DNA of 64,000 nt from Streptomyces sp. IMTB 2501. GTDB lineage: Bacteria > Actinomycetota > Actinomycetes > Streptomycetales > Streptomycetaceae. Shown piece after piece: positions 24,390 to 34,400 of the stretch (within the stretch, counting starts at the first letter, position 1; every line of letters begins with the position of its first letter). The stretch lies in assembly GCF_001953885.1 (NCBI RefSeq), contig NZ_MQUS01000002.1:372001-436000 (forward strand), read 5' to 3'. The notes under the pieces are model-generated. The model was not told the origin of the DNA. It did no database searches and saw nothing but the letters and a program-made list of their open reading frames with translations. The translations under genes and the position numbers were made by a program.

Positions 24390-24795
24390 GCGACGCGTCG
24401 CCCTGGTCACCCTCGTCGTCGACGACTACGACGAGGCCATCCGCTTCTACACCGAGGCCCTCGGATTCCGGCTGGCCGAGGACGCCCCGCGCCCCGACGG
24501 CTCCCGCTGGGTCGTCGTGGAGCCGGACCCGGAGCGCCGGAACGCGGTCCCGGCCGGCACCGGGCTGCTCCTCGCCCGCGCCAAGGACGAGGCCCAGCGG
24601 TCCCGTGTCGGTGACCAGACCGGCGGCCGTGTCGGGTTCTTCCTGCACACCGACGACTTCGCCCGCGACCACGCACGGATGGTCGCGGCCGGTGTGACCT
24701 TCCTGGAAGAGCCGCGGCACGAGCCGTACGGCACGGTCGCCGTCTTCCAGGACCTGTACGGCAACCGCTGGGACCTGCTCCAGCCCGCCGACTGA
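24388..24795 (+). CDS. VOC (glyoxalase/bleomycin-resistance fold) protein
   Basis: The 135-aa protein is a single VOC domain with two beta-alpha-beta units: VALVTLVVDDYDEAIRFYTE-ALGF at the start and VGFFLHTDDFARDHARMVAA-GV in the second half, ending AVFQDLYGNRWDLLQ. Family members are metal-dependent lyases or dioxygenases, or ligand sequestering proteins; the potential ligands here (H and E of LHTDDF, FQDLYGNRWD) do not settle which. A strong TATAAC lies at 24332-24337 upstream. It is followed 45 bases later by adenosine deaminase. Confidence 0.82.
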   Translation: MRRVALVTLVVDDYDEAIRFYTEALGFRLAEDAPRPDGSRWVVVEPDPERRNAVPAGTGLLLARAKDEAQRSRVGDQTGGRVGFFLHTDDFARDHARMVAAGVTFLEEPRHEPYGTVAVFQDLYGNRWDLLQPAD

Positions 24796-24840
24796 TCCCT
24801 CCTCGCCGCTTCGAACCGCCTGCTCAAGGAAAGACCCGTC

Positions 24841-25920
24841 ATGACTGCTACGCGCGTAGATACCGATGTGATCCGCCGCCTGCCCAAGGCCGTGCTGCAC
24901 GACCACCTCGACGGTGGCCTGCGCCCCGCCACCGTCGTCGAACTCGCCGCGGAGATCGGCCACACCCTCCCCACCACCGACCCCGACGAGCTGGCCGCCT
25001 GGTACTTCGAGGCCGCCAACTCCGGCGATCTGGTCCGCTACATAGCCACCTTCGAGCACACCCTCGCCGTCATGCAGACCCGCGAGGGCCTGCTGCGCAC
25101 CGCCGAGGAGTATGTGCTGGACCTCGCCGCCGACGGTGTCGTCTACGCCGAGGTGCGCTACGCCCCCGAGCTGAACACCAGGGGCGGGCTGTCGCTGAGC
25201 GAGGTCGTGGAGACCGTCCAGGAGGGTCTCGCCGCCGGTATGGCCAAGGCGGCCACCGCCGGCACCCCGGTCCGGGTGGGCACCCTGCTGTGCGGGATGC
25301 GGATGTTCGACCGGGTCCGCGAGGCCGCCGACCTGGCCGTGGCCTACCGGGACGCCGGTGTCGTCGGCTTCGACATCGCGGGCGCCGAGGACGGCTTCCC
25401 GCCCGCCGACCACCTGGCCGCCTTCGAGCACCTGCGCCGCGAGAGCGTGCCCTTCACGATCCACGCCGGTGAGGCGCACGGCCTGCCCAGCATCCACCAG
25501 GCCCTGCAGGTGTGCGGCGCCCAGCGCATCGGCCACGGCGTGCGCCTCACCGAGGACATCCCCGACCTCGCGGCCGGCAAGCTCGGCCGGCTCGCGTCCT
25601 GGGTGCGCGACCGCCGGATCGCCCTGGAGATGTGCCCCACCTCCAACCTGCAGACCGGCTGCGCCACCTCGATCGCCGAGCACCCGATCACGGCTCTGAA
25701 GGACCTGGGCTTCCGGGTCACCCTCAACACCGACAACCGTCTGGTGTCGGGCACGACGATGACCCGGGAGATGTCCCTGCTGGTGGAGGAGGCCGGCTGG
25801 ACGGTCGAGGACCTGCGCACGGTCACGGTGAACGCCGTCAAGAGCGCGTTCATCCCGTTCGACGAGCGCAAGGCCCTCATCGAGGACGTCGTCCTGCCGG
25901 GTTACGCCGCGGCGCTCTGA
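24841..25920 (+). CDS. add: Adenosine deaminase
   Basis: The 359-aa TIM-barrel protein has the metal-binding H-x-H at residues 20-22 ([13 protein letters not shown]), [10 protein letters not shown] with the third His and catalytic Glu, the QRIGHGVRL His, and the final [11 protein letters not shown]. Family members usually read TDD at that last motif; here it is TDN, a form common in the purine-specific actinobacterial enzymes. It converts adenosine (or deoxyadenosine) to inosine in purine salvage. AAGGAAAG precedes the ATG. Its 3' end overlaps the convergent DinB gene by 19 bases. Confidence 0.92.
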   Translation: MTATRVDTDVIRRLPKAVLHDHLDGGLRPATVVELAAEIGHTLPTTDPDELAAWYFEAANSGDLVRYIATFEHTLAVMQTREGLLRTAEEYVLDLAADGVVYAEVRYAPELNTRGGLSLSEVVETVQEGLAAGMAKAATAGTPVRVGTLLCGMRMFDRVREAADLAVAYRDAGVVGFDIAGAEDGFPPADHLAAFEHLRRESVPFTIHAGEAHGLPSIHQALQVCGAQRIGHGVRLTEDIPDLAAGKLGRLASWVRDRRIALEMCPTSNLQTGCATSIAEHPITALKDLGFRVTLNTDNRLVSGTTMTREMSLLVEEAGWTVEDLRTVTVNAVKSAFIPFDERKALIEDVVLPGYAAAL

Positions 25921-26417
25921 AGGAGCCCCCTGAGGTAGGCGGCCTGTCCGATGTGCTGAAGGTCGTCGGACAGGACGCTCACCAGGCGCACCCCGAGCGT
26001 GACCGGGGGGTCCCAGCGCTCGTCCACGACGCGTTCCAGATCCTTGGCGGCGAGCGAGCGCAGCTGCCCGAGGGTCTGCTCGTGGACGGCGTCGTAGTAG
26101 CCGGTCAGCAGGTCGGCGGAGTCGATGGTGACCCTGGCGACCTTCGCGGGGGTGTGCCCGTACCCGTGGTCGCGGGGCGGCAGATCGAGGCCGAAGCGCT
26201 TCTCCCAGCCCTGGCCCAGCCACACCTGGTCGAGGTCGAAGGCATCCGCGATGTGGTCGTCCTGCACCCGGGTCAGGTGCCAGACCAGCCAGGCGATGGA
26301 GTTGGCGTCGGGCGCGGGGCGGTGGTTCAGCTCGTCCGGTCCGAGGCCGTCGAGGGCGGCATGGACTTCTTCCTGGATGCGGCCGTAGCCGTCGATGAGG
26401 ATGTCCTTTGCATGCAT
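25902..26417 (-). CDS. DinB-superfamily (DUF664) protein
   Basis: The 171-aa four-helix-bundle protein starts at ATG 26417 ([20 protein letters not shown]). The conserved helix [20 protein letters not shown], with the metal-binding His, is at about residues 43-62, and a second His lies in the last helix [16 protein letters not shown]. This is the layout of DinB/mycothiol-dependent metalloenzymes such as maleylpyruvate isomerase relatives. The mycothiol-producing host makes a thiol-transferase role plausible, but no substrate is evident. The last 19 bases overlap the convergent add gene. Confidence 0.8.
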   Translation of the reverse strand: MHAKDILIDGYGRIQEEVHAALDGLGPDELNHRPAPDANSIAWLVWHLTRVQDDHIADAFDLDQVWLGQGWEKRFGLDLPPRDHGYGHTPAKVARVTIDSADLLTGYYDAVHEQTLGQLRSLAAKDLERVVDERWDPPVTLGVRLVSVLSDDLQHIGQAAYLRGLLQSAAA

Positions 26418-26445
26418 GGAGCCCACCATCCCAAACCGCGGGCGT

Positions 26446-27951
26446 TCACGCGTCCGGAATCCAACTGCCGTGGAAACCGAGCGGCACCCGCCCGGGCAGA
26501 TGGACGCGTGCCACCGGCTCCCCGGTGAAGTCCTGCGCCGCGAGGATCACCAGGTCGGCCGCGCCGCGGTCCGGGTTGTGGACGTATGCGAGCGCATACC
26601 CGTCGTCCTCGGCTACGGCCCGGTGGCCGGCCGCGTCCCGCGCTACGAACACCGCCTCGCCCGCCGCCGCGCCCCTAGGCAGCCGGTGCACCTCGGTGGC
26701 GCCGCGCAGCAGGTCGTGCTTGACGAGCGCGTTGGAGAAGGCGGCGTCGGGCGGGTTGCCGCCGTCCGGCGTCAGATAGGCGGCCGTCAGCGCGGCGGCC
26801 GCCGCGGTATAGCCGTAACGGTGCCGCCGCGACACCAACGACTCGTTCACGCGCGGGAATTCCTGCGGCCGGTCGTCCAGCACCCGCTGCCGTACCCGCC
26901 CTTGGCGCAGGTCGATCGTCCACCGCTCCAGCTTCGTGGTCCCCGCCGCGTACGGGCCGTCCGAGCCATGCCCGGCGACGTAGAACGGTGCCGGGTAGGT
27001 CGTCATGTCGACCACCACGCGGCCGCCCTCGTCGTAGGCGTTGAGTGTGTGCGAGTAGAAGACGGGGTCGATCTCGAACCAGCGCACGGGGCCGCCGGTA
27101 CGCCGCATGACGCCCACGCGCGTGGGGTGTTCGCGGTTCCAGACGTACGGCACCGGTTCGCCGCGCTCGGCCGCGGCGGGGTCGAAGGTGATCGGGACGT
27201 CGATGACGACGATGTGCCGCTCGGTGAGCGCGAAGTCGTGCACCATCGGTGCGTCCGGCATCGGGATCCGGGTGGTGCGGGTGACGCGCCCCGAGGGATC
27301 CACCACCATGTGCCGGATGTGGTCCCATGCGGGGTAGTAGGCGATCGCGTGCAGCTCGCCGGCGTGTACGTCGAACTTGGTGTGCGCGGTGAACGCGCCT
27401 TCCAGGGTGCCCTTGAAGTCGTACGTGCCCACCGTGCCCAGCTCGCCGTCGAGTTCGTACGGCAGCGGGCCGCTCTCCTGCAGCGCGAGGATCCGCCCCC
27501 GGTGGGGGATCACATGGGTGTTGCACGGGAAGTCGTCCGGCGGGACCGGACCCGGGTACGGTTCGCCCCGTTTCTTCGCGACCTGTGAGGAGCGCACCCA
27601 GCGGTTGCGGTACCACTCGGCCTTGCCGTCGCACAGCCGGACCCCGTGCACCATGCCCTCGCCGAGCATCCAGTGATGGGCCCGGGGGTCCTCCAGACCG
27701 AGCACGTTCGGGCCGTTGCGCAGGAAGCGGCCGTTCAGCTCGCGCGGGATACGGCCGGTCACCGGCAGGTCGAACGCGGTGAGTTCCTCGGTGACGGGTG
27801 CGAACGCTCCTTCCAGAAACGGAAAGTGATCCTTCGCCGGCTTGGCTGTGGGGTGGGCCGCCGCCGGGTCGTTGTCCAGGCCGGTGAGTGCGCCTGCCGC
27901 CGCGAGTCCGGCCGTCCCCCGCAGCACGGTCCGCCGTGTGTGTTCCGCCAT
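26446..27951 (-). CDS. Carotenoid oxygenase (carotenoid cleavage dioxygenase family)
   Basis: The 501-aa protein starts with a twin-arginine-like leader (EHTRRTVLRGTAGLAAAGAL), suggesting Tat export, which is uncommon for the family. The beta-propeller enzyme part shows FDLPVTGRIPRELNGRFLRN, HWMLGEGMVHGVRL, and conserved iron-ligand regions FTAHTKFDVHAGELH, MVHDFALTERHIV, FYSHTLNAYDEGG and the terminal GFHGSWIP. The four expected His ligands can be placed. Members cleave double bonds of carotenoids, stilbenes or lignin fragments with O2; the substrate here is unknown. GGGAGG precedes ATG 27951. The LysR gene upstream on the same strand may control it. Confidence 0.86.
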   Translation of the reverse strand: MAEHTRRTVLRGTAGLAAAGALTGLDNDPAAAHPTAKPAKDHFPFLEGAFAPVTEELTAFDLPVTGRIPRELNGRFLRNGPNVLGLEDPRAHHWMLGEGMVHGVRLCDGKAEWYRNRWVRSSQVAKKRGEPYPGPVPPDDFPCNTHVIPHRGRILALQESGPLPYELDGELGTVGTYDFKGTLEGAFTAHTKFDVHAGELHAIAYYPAWDHIRHMVVDPSGRVTRTTRIPMPDAPMVHDFALTERHIVVIDVPITFDPAAAERGEPVPYVWNREHPTRVGVMRRTGGPVRWFEIDPVFYSHTLNAYDEGGRVVVDMTTYPAPFYVAGHGSDGPYAAGTTKLERWTIDLRQGRVRQRVLDDRPQEFPRVNESLVSRRHRYGYTAAAAALTAAYLTPDGGNPPDAAFSNALVKHDLLRGATEVHRLPRGAAAGEAVFVARDAAGHRAVAEDDGYALAYVHNPDRGAADLVILAAQDFTGEPVARVHLPGRVPLGFHGSWIPDA

Positions 27952-28018
27952 GGTCTGTCCTCCCGGCCGTCGTCGCCCTGCCTGACGGTCTTGAGTCTGC
28001 GGCGGCGGGCGGCCGGAG

Positions 28019-28945
28019 TCAGGAGGTCTGGGGCCCGTCCTGGGGTGGTGCCAGGTCCCCTGCCCCACCTCCAGTTTCCAGGAGGGTGACCAGCGCCCGG
28101 GCGGCGGGACTGGTGGCCCGGTCCGGCGGCAGCAGGGCCACGGTCTCGTACTCCGCCTCGCCCGTGCCCTTCAGCGGCAGCGCCGTGAGCGAGGGCCGCT
28201 TGTGCCGGAAGTGCCGGGGTACGACCGCGACCCCCAGGTTCTCGTCCACCAGATCCAGCAGGCTGTGCACGTCGTTGACCTCCAGCGCGACCGTGCGCCG
28301 GACACCGGCCGCGGCGAACGCGGCGTCCGTGGTGCGGCGCGGCCCCCAGTCCGGATGGAAGTCCACGAAGACCTCACCGGCCAGGTCCTGGGGGGTCAGC
28401 ACCGCGCCGGCCGCGGCCAGCCGGTGCCCGGGGTGGCACAGCACGGTCATCGGTTCGCTCGTCAGCGACACCGAACGCAGCTGGTCGGTGTCCGCCTGGG
28501 TGCGATAGGCGAAGGCGAGGTCGAGCCGGCCGGCCCCGACCTCCTCGGCCAGCGCGCCCGAACCGGCCTGCCGCAGCCGGATCTCCACGTCCGGGTGCCG
28601 GCCCCGGAACGCGGCCAGCATCCGCGCCACATGCACCCCGGCGATGCACTGCTCCGTACCGAGTGCCAGTGTGCCGCGCAGTACGCCCTGCACCGCAGCC
28701 ACCGCCTCGTGTGCCGAGCGCACCTGCGCCAGGATCCGCTCGGCCTCCACCAGCAGCGCCCGCCCCGCCTCGGTGAGCGTCACCCGGCGGGTGGTCCGCA
28801 CGAACAACGGCGCCCGCAGCTCCCGCTCCAGCGCCCTGATCGACGCCGACAGCCCGGACTGGGACACCATCAGACGTTCTGCGGCCCGGGTGAAGTGCTG
28901 GTCCTCGGCGACGGCGACGAAGTGCTGGAGATGGCGCAGTTCCAT
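28019..28945 (-). CDS. LysR-family transcriptional regulator
   Basis: This is a complete 308-aa LysR protein. The HTH is MELRHLQHFVAVAEDQHFTR followed by AAERLMVSQSGLSASIRALE. The linker helix is LTEAGRALLVEAERILAQVR, and a two-lobed effector domain (RGTLALGTEQCIAGVHVARM, PMTVLCHPGHRLAAAG, ENLGVAVVPRHFR) follows. It is divergent from the aldo/keto reductase at 29072, the usual LysR arrangement, and 67 bases upstream of the carotenoid oxygenase on the same strand. The dyad TCCA..TGGA in the 28946-29071 gap could be its box. The ATG at 28945 starts the HTH directly. Confidence 0.9.
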   Translation of the reverse strand: MELRHLQHFVAVAEDQHFTRAAERLMVSQSGLSASIRALERELRAPLFVRTTRRVTLTEAGRALLVEAERILAQVRSAHEAVAAVQGVLRGTLALGTEQCIAGVHVARMLAAFRGRHPDVEIRLRQAGSGALAEEVGAGRLDLAFAYRTQADTDQLRSVSLTSEPMTVLCHPGHRLAAAGAVLTPQDLAGEVFVDFHPDWGPRRTTDAAFAAAGVRRTVALEVNDVHSLLDLVDENLGVAVVPRHFRHKRPSLTALPLKGTGEAEYETVALLPPDRATSPAARALVTLLETGGGAGDLAPPQDGPQTS

Positions 28946-29071
28946 GATTGAGCAGCCTAGCCGCTGAATTCCATCGGATTCTTCTGTTGGACCGCTGCTC
29001 GCAGGCCGCGACAGAGTGGAGACCAGTTCCCCGGAACCGGACTCACCTGTGCCAACCCCTCTGGAGTCGCG

Positions 29072-30064
<993 letters not shown>

Positions 30065-30165
30065 GCCGTAGGCGGGCAACGGTAGGCGAGCCATGGCCGC
30101 AGGTGATCAATCCGCCGGGTGCCGGCACCGGGATCGGCCGGCCTGGCCTGTGTGAACCCGGTGGC

Positions 30166-30627
30166 TCACGGGTCCGACGGTTCGCCCGCGCTCCAGACGA
30201 TCGTCGGGGGTACCACCCGCCCGCACAGCGGATGGCCCTTGGCGTCGGTGAGGGCGAGCCGGCCCGCCAGCGCGCCGCGCCGCCGTGCCTCGGCGAGTAC
30301 CTCCGGCGGAACGTCGGCGAGCATCAGCTTGGCGCGCCGGAACATCCGGGACGCCTCCTCCTGCGGCTGCCTGCCGACCCAGGAGAGGTAGACGAAGCGT
30401 CCGCCGAGCCGGTTCTGCACATAGGGGCCGCGCAGCGCGCCGTCAGCGGTGAACGCGCAGGTGAGCGTCCACGTCACCGTCGGGGCGTCGCCGGGCTGTG
30501 GATCGAGCAGCTCGGTGGGCCGGTCCTTGCGCTGGACAGCGACCTCGATGCCGCTGACCCCGTGGAAACCGGGGCCGGGCCCGCAGTGGCGGCCAGGCAG
30601 GGTGTGGCCCTCGATACGCAGGTGCAT
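30166..30627 (-). CDS. DUF5990-like protein
   Basis: The 153-aa protein begins MHLRIEGHTLPGRHCGPGPG and contains VAVQRKDRPTELLDPQPGDA, the conserved GPYVQNRLGGRFVYLSWVG, and the end LCGRVVPPTIVW. This pattern matches DUF5990 as I remember it; the function is unknown. There is no signal peptide or membrane segment. ATG 30627 was chosen over the longer upstream frame because the conserved part begins there. Confidence 0.68.
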   Translation of the reverse strand: MHLRIEGHTLPGRHCGPGPGFHGVSGIEVAVQRKDRPTELLDPQPGDAPTVTWTLTCAFTADGALRGPYVQNRLGGRFVYLSWVGRQPQEEASRMFRRAKLMLADVPPEVLAEARRRGALAGRLALTDAKGHPLCGRVVPPTIVWSAGEPSDP

Positions 30628-30712
30628 GCCACCAGTGTGGGCGAGACGGGGCAGGAGGCCGGAGCCTTCCCGTATTCCCACGCCGAGGAATGTGCGCGGG
30701 CCGGCGCGATCG

Positions 30713-31696
30713 TCATGCGGTGAGGCGCTCGCTGACCTCCCAGAGGCGGGCCGCCGCCTCCGGGTCGACGGCGTACGGCAGCACGCCGGGCAGCCCCGGT
30801 TCCGCCCGCCACTCGGCCTCGTTCTCGGCGGTCACCAGGGGACTGATGTCGCAGTTCTCGCAGTAGACCCCGCCCGATCCGTCGAGCTGCGGGCTGGTGG
30901 CGCACCACACGCTGGTCGCCGCGCCCTGTTCGGCGGTCTTCTGCTGCCGGGCGGGGTCGCGGACCGGGCGGCCCTCCGCGTCGACGGCACCGGCCGCCCG
31001 CAGGGCCTGGGTGCTGAGGTGCTTGGCGAGACCGGTGTCGACGATCTGGCCGGGGTGCACCGAGAAGGCCCGCACGCCCGCCGCCCGGCCCCGCCGGTCC
31101 AGCTCCACGGCGAACAGCGCGTTGGCCGTCTTCGACTGGCCGTAGGCGAGGAACGGCTCGTAGGCGCGGTGCTCGAAGTCCAGATCCTCGAAGACGACCG
31201 GCGAGAAGCGGATGCCCCGCGAGGACACCGAGACCACGCGTGCCCCGCGGGCCGCCACCAGCGCCGGCCACAGTCGTGCCACGAGCCGGAAGTGCCCGAG
31301 GTGGTTCGTGGCGAACTGCGCCTCGTGGCCGCGCGCATCCCGCCGCAGCGGATTCGCCATGATCCCGGCGCTGTTCACCAGGATGTGCAGCGGACGCCCG
31401 GAGGCCAGGAACGTCCTTGCGAAGGCGTCGACGGACGCCGGGTCGATGAGGTCCATCGTCTCGACCTCGACGCCGTCCACCTCTTTCAGCGCGGCGCGGG
31501 CCCGCTCCGGATCACGGGCCGGTACGACGACCTCGGCGCCCGCCGCGCGCAGGACGCGGCTCGTCTCCAGACCGATGCCCGAATAGCCGCCGGTGACGAT
31601 CGCGACCTTCCCGGTCAGGTCGATGCCCTCGATCACGTCCGCCGCGGTGGACGCGGCACCGAAGCCGGAGCGCAGGGGCTGCTGTGGGGTGGTCAT
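30713..31696 (-). CDS. Short-chain dehydrogenase/reductase (SDR)
   Basis: The 327-aa classical-type SDR resembles retinol dehydrogenase/WWOX-like members. The Rossmann motif is TGKVAIVTGGYSGIGLETSR (TGxxxGIG, ~residues 30-48), with NSAGIMANPL, the catalytic Ser in VVSVSSRGIRF and YxxxK in LAYGQSKTANALF. It uses NAD(P)H on an unknown alcohol or ketone. ATG 31696 has GAGGAG eight bases upstream; a longer start at 31723 lacks one. It is divergent from the AraC-family gene, which probably regulates it. Confidence 0.88.
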   Translation of the reverse strand: MTTPQQPLRSGFGAASTAADVIEGIDLTGKVAIVTGGYSGIGLETSRVLRAAGAEVVVPARDPERARAALKEVDGVEVETMDLIDPASVDAFARTFLASGRPLHILVNSAGIMANPLRRDARGHEAQFATNHLGHFRLVARLWPALVAARGARVVSVSSRGIRFSPVVFEDLDFEHRAYEPFLAYGQSKTANALFAVELDRRGRAAGVRAFSVHPGQIVDTGLAKHLSTQALRAAGAVDAEGRPVRDPARQQKTAEQGAATSVWCATSPQLDGSGGVYCENCDISPLVTAENEAEWRAEPGLPGVLPYAVDPEAAARLWEVSERLTA

Positions 31697-31761
31697 GGTG
31701 GGTGTCTCCTCGCTGTGAGCCATGGGACCACCGTAGGACCGCCCTCTCGAACGATGAATGC

Positions 31762-31790
31762 TTGAGAGTGCGCTCTACTTGCGTGATAGT
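31762..31790 (+). promoter_or_regulatory. Promoter of the AraC-family gene
   Basis: TTGAGA at 31762-31767 and GATAGT at 31785-31790 are separated by 17 bases. The predicted transcription start coincides with ATG 31797, implying a leaderless mRNA. A CTCTC..GAGAG dyad (31742-31768) overlaps the -35 region. Confidence 0.5.
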
Positions 31791-31796
31791 TCGAAC

Positions 31797-32762
31797 ATGT
31801 CCACCGAGCCCCTGTCGGATCCCCTCACCGATCCCCGCTCCGATCCTCGCTCCGATCCCCTCTCCGACGCCCTCGCCGTCGCGGACGCGCGTGGGGTGTT
31901 CTCCGGCGGCTTCACGGCCGGCGGGCGCTGGGCGATCCGCCTGCGCGGGCGCGACAGGCTGAAGGTGAACGTCGTGGCGCGGGGCGCCTGTCTGCTGGTC
32001 GCCGAGTGCGCCGCCGAGCCGGTCGCCCTGGCCGAGGGCGACATCGTCGTCTCCGACGGGCGGCGGCCGTACGTACTGTGCAGCGAGCCGGGACTGGAGC
32101 CGGTCGAACCGGCTCAGGTCGCCGTGGACCCGCGCACCCGTATGGGAGCGCTCGGCGGGGGAGAGGACGTGGTGTGCGTCTCCGGGCACATCGACCTCAG
32201 CCGCGACAGCGGCGAACTGCTGCGCAGGGCCCTGCCCGAGCTGATCCATGTACGCTCCGGCGCGGCCGAGGCGCCGGAGCTGCGCCGGCTCACCGCGCAG
32301 CTGATGCAGGAGATGGCCGGCGGCCGGGCCGGTGCCGCCTTCGCCTCGGACCATCTCGCCCAGTTGATGTTCGTCCAGGTGCTGCGGTCCTGCCTCGGCG
32401 AGGCCGACGCGCTGCCGCCCGGCTGGCTGCGGGCCCTGGCGGACGAGCGGCTGGCGCCGGCGCTGCGCCTGATGCACGCCGACCCGGCCCACCCCTGGCG
32501 GCTGGCGGAACTGGCCCGGGCCACCGCGATGTCCCGGACCACCTTCGCCGTCCGCTTCCGGGAGGCCGCGGGTGTGCCGCCGCTGACCTATCTGCAGAAC
32601 TGGCGCATGAGCCTGGCCGCCCGTGCGCTCCGGCAGGACTCCGTCCCGGTGGCAGTGCTGGCCCGCTCGGTCGGCTACAGCTCCGAGAGCGCCTTCAGCA
32701 ACGCTTTCAAACGCATCGTCGGCGTCGCACCCCGGCGCTACCGGGAGACGGTCGTCAGCTGA
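31797..32762 (+). CDS. AraC-family regulator with cupin-like N-terminal domain
   Basis: The 321-aa protein has an N-terminal effector domain of the cupin-6 type ([40 protein letters not shown]) and a C-terminal double [24 protein letters not shown] and [25 protein letters not shown]. The first 25 residues hold an imperfect S-D-P repeat ([17 protein letters not shown]) encoded by 12-bp units. The start at 31797 is favoured by a promoter whose start site falls on the ATG. It is divergent from the SDR gene, the probable target. The stop overlaps the convergent DUF1905 gene by eight bases. Confidence 0.87.
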   Translation: MSTEPLSDPLTDPRSDPRSDPLSDALAVADARGVFSGGFTAGGRWAIRLRGRDRLKVNVVARGACLLVAECAAEPVALAEGDIVVSDGRRPYVLCSEPGLEPVEPAQVAVDPRTRMGALGGGEDVVCVSGHIDLSRDSGELLRRALPELIHVRSGAAEAPELRRLTAQLMQEMAGGRAGAAFASDHLAQLMFVQVLRSCLGEADALPPGWLRALADERLAPALRLMHADPAHPWRLAELARATAMSRTTFAVRFREAAGVPPLTYLQNWRMSLAARALRQDSVPVAVLARSVGYSSESAFSNAFKRIVGVAPRRYRETVVS

Positions 32763-33039
32763 GCCGTTCCCGAAGGCGTACGGTCACCGTGTCGCCCTCC
32801 CGCTTGCCGATCGCCCTGCGGATGCCGGCCTTCACGGGCAGCTTGTGCCTGCCGTCGCCCAGGGCCATGAACGAACTCCGGAACGGGTGCCCGTCGATGG
32901 TGCCGCGGACCTTGACCAGGCCGCGGGTGCCGAAGAACTCGGCCGAGCGCGGCCAGACCACATAGGTCCAGCCGCCGCTCTGCTGACTCTTCTCCAGGAC
33001 CGCGGTGAACTCCGCGTCCACCGGCCGGCTCGTCTCCAT
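32755..33039 (-). CDS. DUF1905 domain protein
   Basis: The 94-aa protein is a single small beta-barrel DUF1905 domain: [60 protein letters not shown], ending VTVRLRE. In other bacteria the domain is often joined to a YdeI-like (OmdA) domain, absent here. Function is unknown. GGAGGAAC lies just before ATG 33039. Confidence 0.8.
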   Translation of the reverse strand: METSRPVDAEFTAVLEKSQQSGGWTYVVWPRSAEFFGTRGLVKVRGTIDGHPFRSSFMALGDGRHKLPVKAGIRRAIGKREGDTVTVRLRERLS

Positions 33040-33160
33040 GGTGTTCCTCCGTGCTCGGCGCGTCTGTCGGCGAATCGTCCGTCAGGGATCTGTTCGCCAG
33101 GGAACCGTTCGCCGGGACAGACCGCCACGCGCGGCGGAACTCATCGCCGGCCAGGCGGTG

Positions 33161-33562
33161 TCAGGCATTCGCCGGCACTCGGTCCAGAAAGCCCAGCACC
33201 TGCCGGATACGGCCCTCCTCGTCCAGCGTGACGACGTCGAACCCGGCCACCGGCGCCGAACCTTCCCCGGAGGAAGTACCCCCAGCCTCGCTCACCAGCT
33301 CCCAGGCGAAGCGCGCGGTGTCGTGGTGCCCGTCCACCGCGCCGAGCGGGCGGAAGACGAACCCGGGGAACTGCTCGTGGGCCGCCGTGATCACGGCCGC
33401 GATGCCCTCGTGGCCGCGGACGTCGGTGAGCGGGTCGGTATAGCCGCCGTCCGAGGTCCACGCGGCGGCGACCGCTTTCTTCAGCGCCTCCGGCTCGGTG
33501 GCGTTCCAGGCCTCGAAGTAACGGGCGGCGGCGCTCTCGTAACGGTCGGTGTTCACGGACAT
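33161..33562 (-). CDS. SnoaL/NTF2-like protein
   Basis: The 133-aa protein has the cone-shaped NTF2 fold sequence pattern: SAAARYFEAWNATEPEALKK, WTSDGGYTDPLTDVRGHEGI, QFPGFVFRPLGAVDGHHDTA, FAWELV and a final FDVVTLDEEGRIRQVLGFLD. Such proteins are isomerases, cyclases or ligand binders; no substrate can be inferred. The gene lies alone; ATG 33562 is preceded by GGAGGC. Confidence 0.83.
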   Translation of the reverse strand: MSVNTDRYESAAARYFEAWNATEPEALKKAVAAAWTSDGGYTDPLTDVRGHEGIAAVITAAHEQFPGFVFRPLGAVDGHHDTARFAWELVSEAGGTSSGEGSAPVAGFDVVTLDEEGRIRQVLGFLDRVPANA

Positions 33563-33870
33563 GGTGAATCAGCCTCCATCGAGGTCGTAACTGCTGGTCG
33601 GAGCCGGATCCTGGGCTTCGCCGATCCGGTGTGACCACCATGCCGGAGGGCTGCGGGGCGGGTCGATTACCTGCCTGGTAATGCCGAAGGACCCGCCCGC
33701 TCCGGTGTATTCCGGTCAGAAACGGACGGGGAATATGCCAACAGACTGGCCGGAAAGTCGTGGTGACAGTGTTTCGGCAGTGGCGATACTCGAACGCCAG
33801 GGGCACTTCACCGCACAGGAGCCGCACGGCCCAGGCCGGCACACCTGAAGAGGCGACGGGGGAGTGAGGC
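33563..33870. other. 308-base divergent intergenic region with a nested dyad
   Basis: No gene is seen here. GGGCGGGTC (33656-33664) pairs with GACCCGCCC (33690-33698). Inside it lies the 17-bp palindrome ATTACCTGCCTGGTAAT (33666-33682), which looks like a MarR/HxlR-type operator. The rest holds promoters for the SnoaL-like gene (minus) and the 136-aa gene (plus). Confidence 0.5.
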
Positions 33871-34281
33871 GTGCACGACGAATTCCTGTGCCATGTCACG
33901 GCGTACGGCATGTGCGACGGTCGGCGCATCGGCGTACCACTTGGTACCTATCGCGCGCCCACGCTGGCCCTCGCCCTGTGGTGGCTGCGGGACCGGGCGT
34001 CCTGGATCGCCGAGCGCCTCGACCCCAGCCCCGAGGACCCCGCCTTCCCGGCGGGCGCGCTGGTGCCGGTCGGGGAGACGGTGGCCGACGTGCCCGCCCT
34101 GCTGCGCGCCTGGTGTGCCGACGACGTCCGCCAGGAGCGGGTGGCCGACGAGCTGTCGGGCGGGCACCTGGTGCGGATCGCGGCCAGCGACGACACCACC
34201 GAGTACGAACTGCTCGCCGAGTCCGTCGACGCGCTGCGCATGCAGCGCACCCTGCCGGCGCTCGTCGTGCCCGTCGCCTGA
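33871..34281 (+). CDS. Uncharacterised 136-aa protein
   Basis: I do not recognise this family. The protein starts at GTG 33871 (HDEFLCHVTAYGMCDGRRIG), continues with a helix TLALALWWLRDRASWIAERL and then VPVGETVADVPALLRAWCAD. It ends with strand-like LVRIAASDDTTEYELLAE and LPALVVPVA. It is soluble with no signal peptide. GGGGGAG lies upstream of the start. Codon use is normal for the window. It precedes the FHA-ABC transporter gene by 119 bases, which has its own promoter. Confidence 0.55.
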   Translation: MHDEFLCHVTAYGMCDGRRIGVPLGTYRAPTLALALWWLRDRASWIAERLDPSPEDPAFPAGALVPVGETVADVPALLRAWCADDVRQERVADELSGGHLVRIAASDDTTEYELLAESVDALRMQRTLPALVVPVA

Positions 34282-34387
34282 CACGTGTCGACCCGTCGCG
34301 GCACCGCCTCGTCCGATCCGGGGGATGCCCCCTCGGTCGATCGGGATGAAGTCCCCCCGGTGCCGGGCGCACATGTGAGCGAATCGG

Positions 34388-34393
34388 TACAAT
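34388..34393 (+). promoter_or_regulatory. -10 element for a leaderless FHA-ABC gene
   Basis: TACAAT (five of six consensus bases) ends seven bases before ATG 34401, so the transcript should begin at the start codon. No ribosome site is present. Confidence 0.5.
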
Positions 34394-34400
34394 TTTGCCC

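Noticed and set aside
24346..26223. 625-codon minus-strand frame
   Set aside because: Antisense of the VOC and adenosine deaminase genes, with shadow composition.
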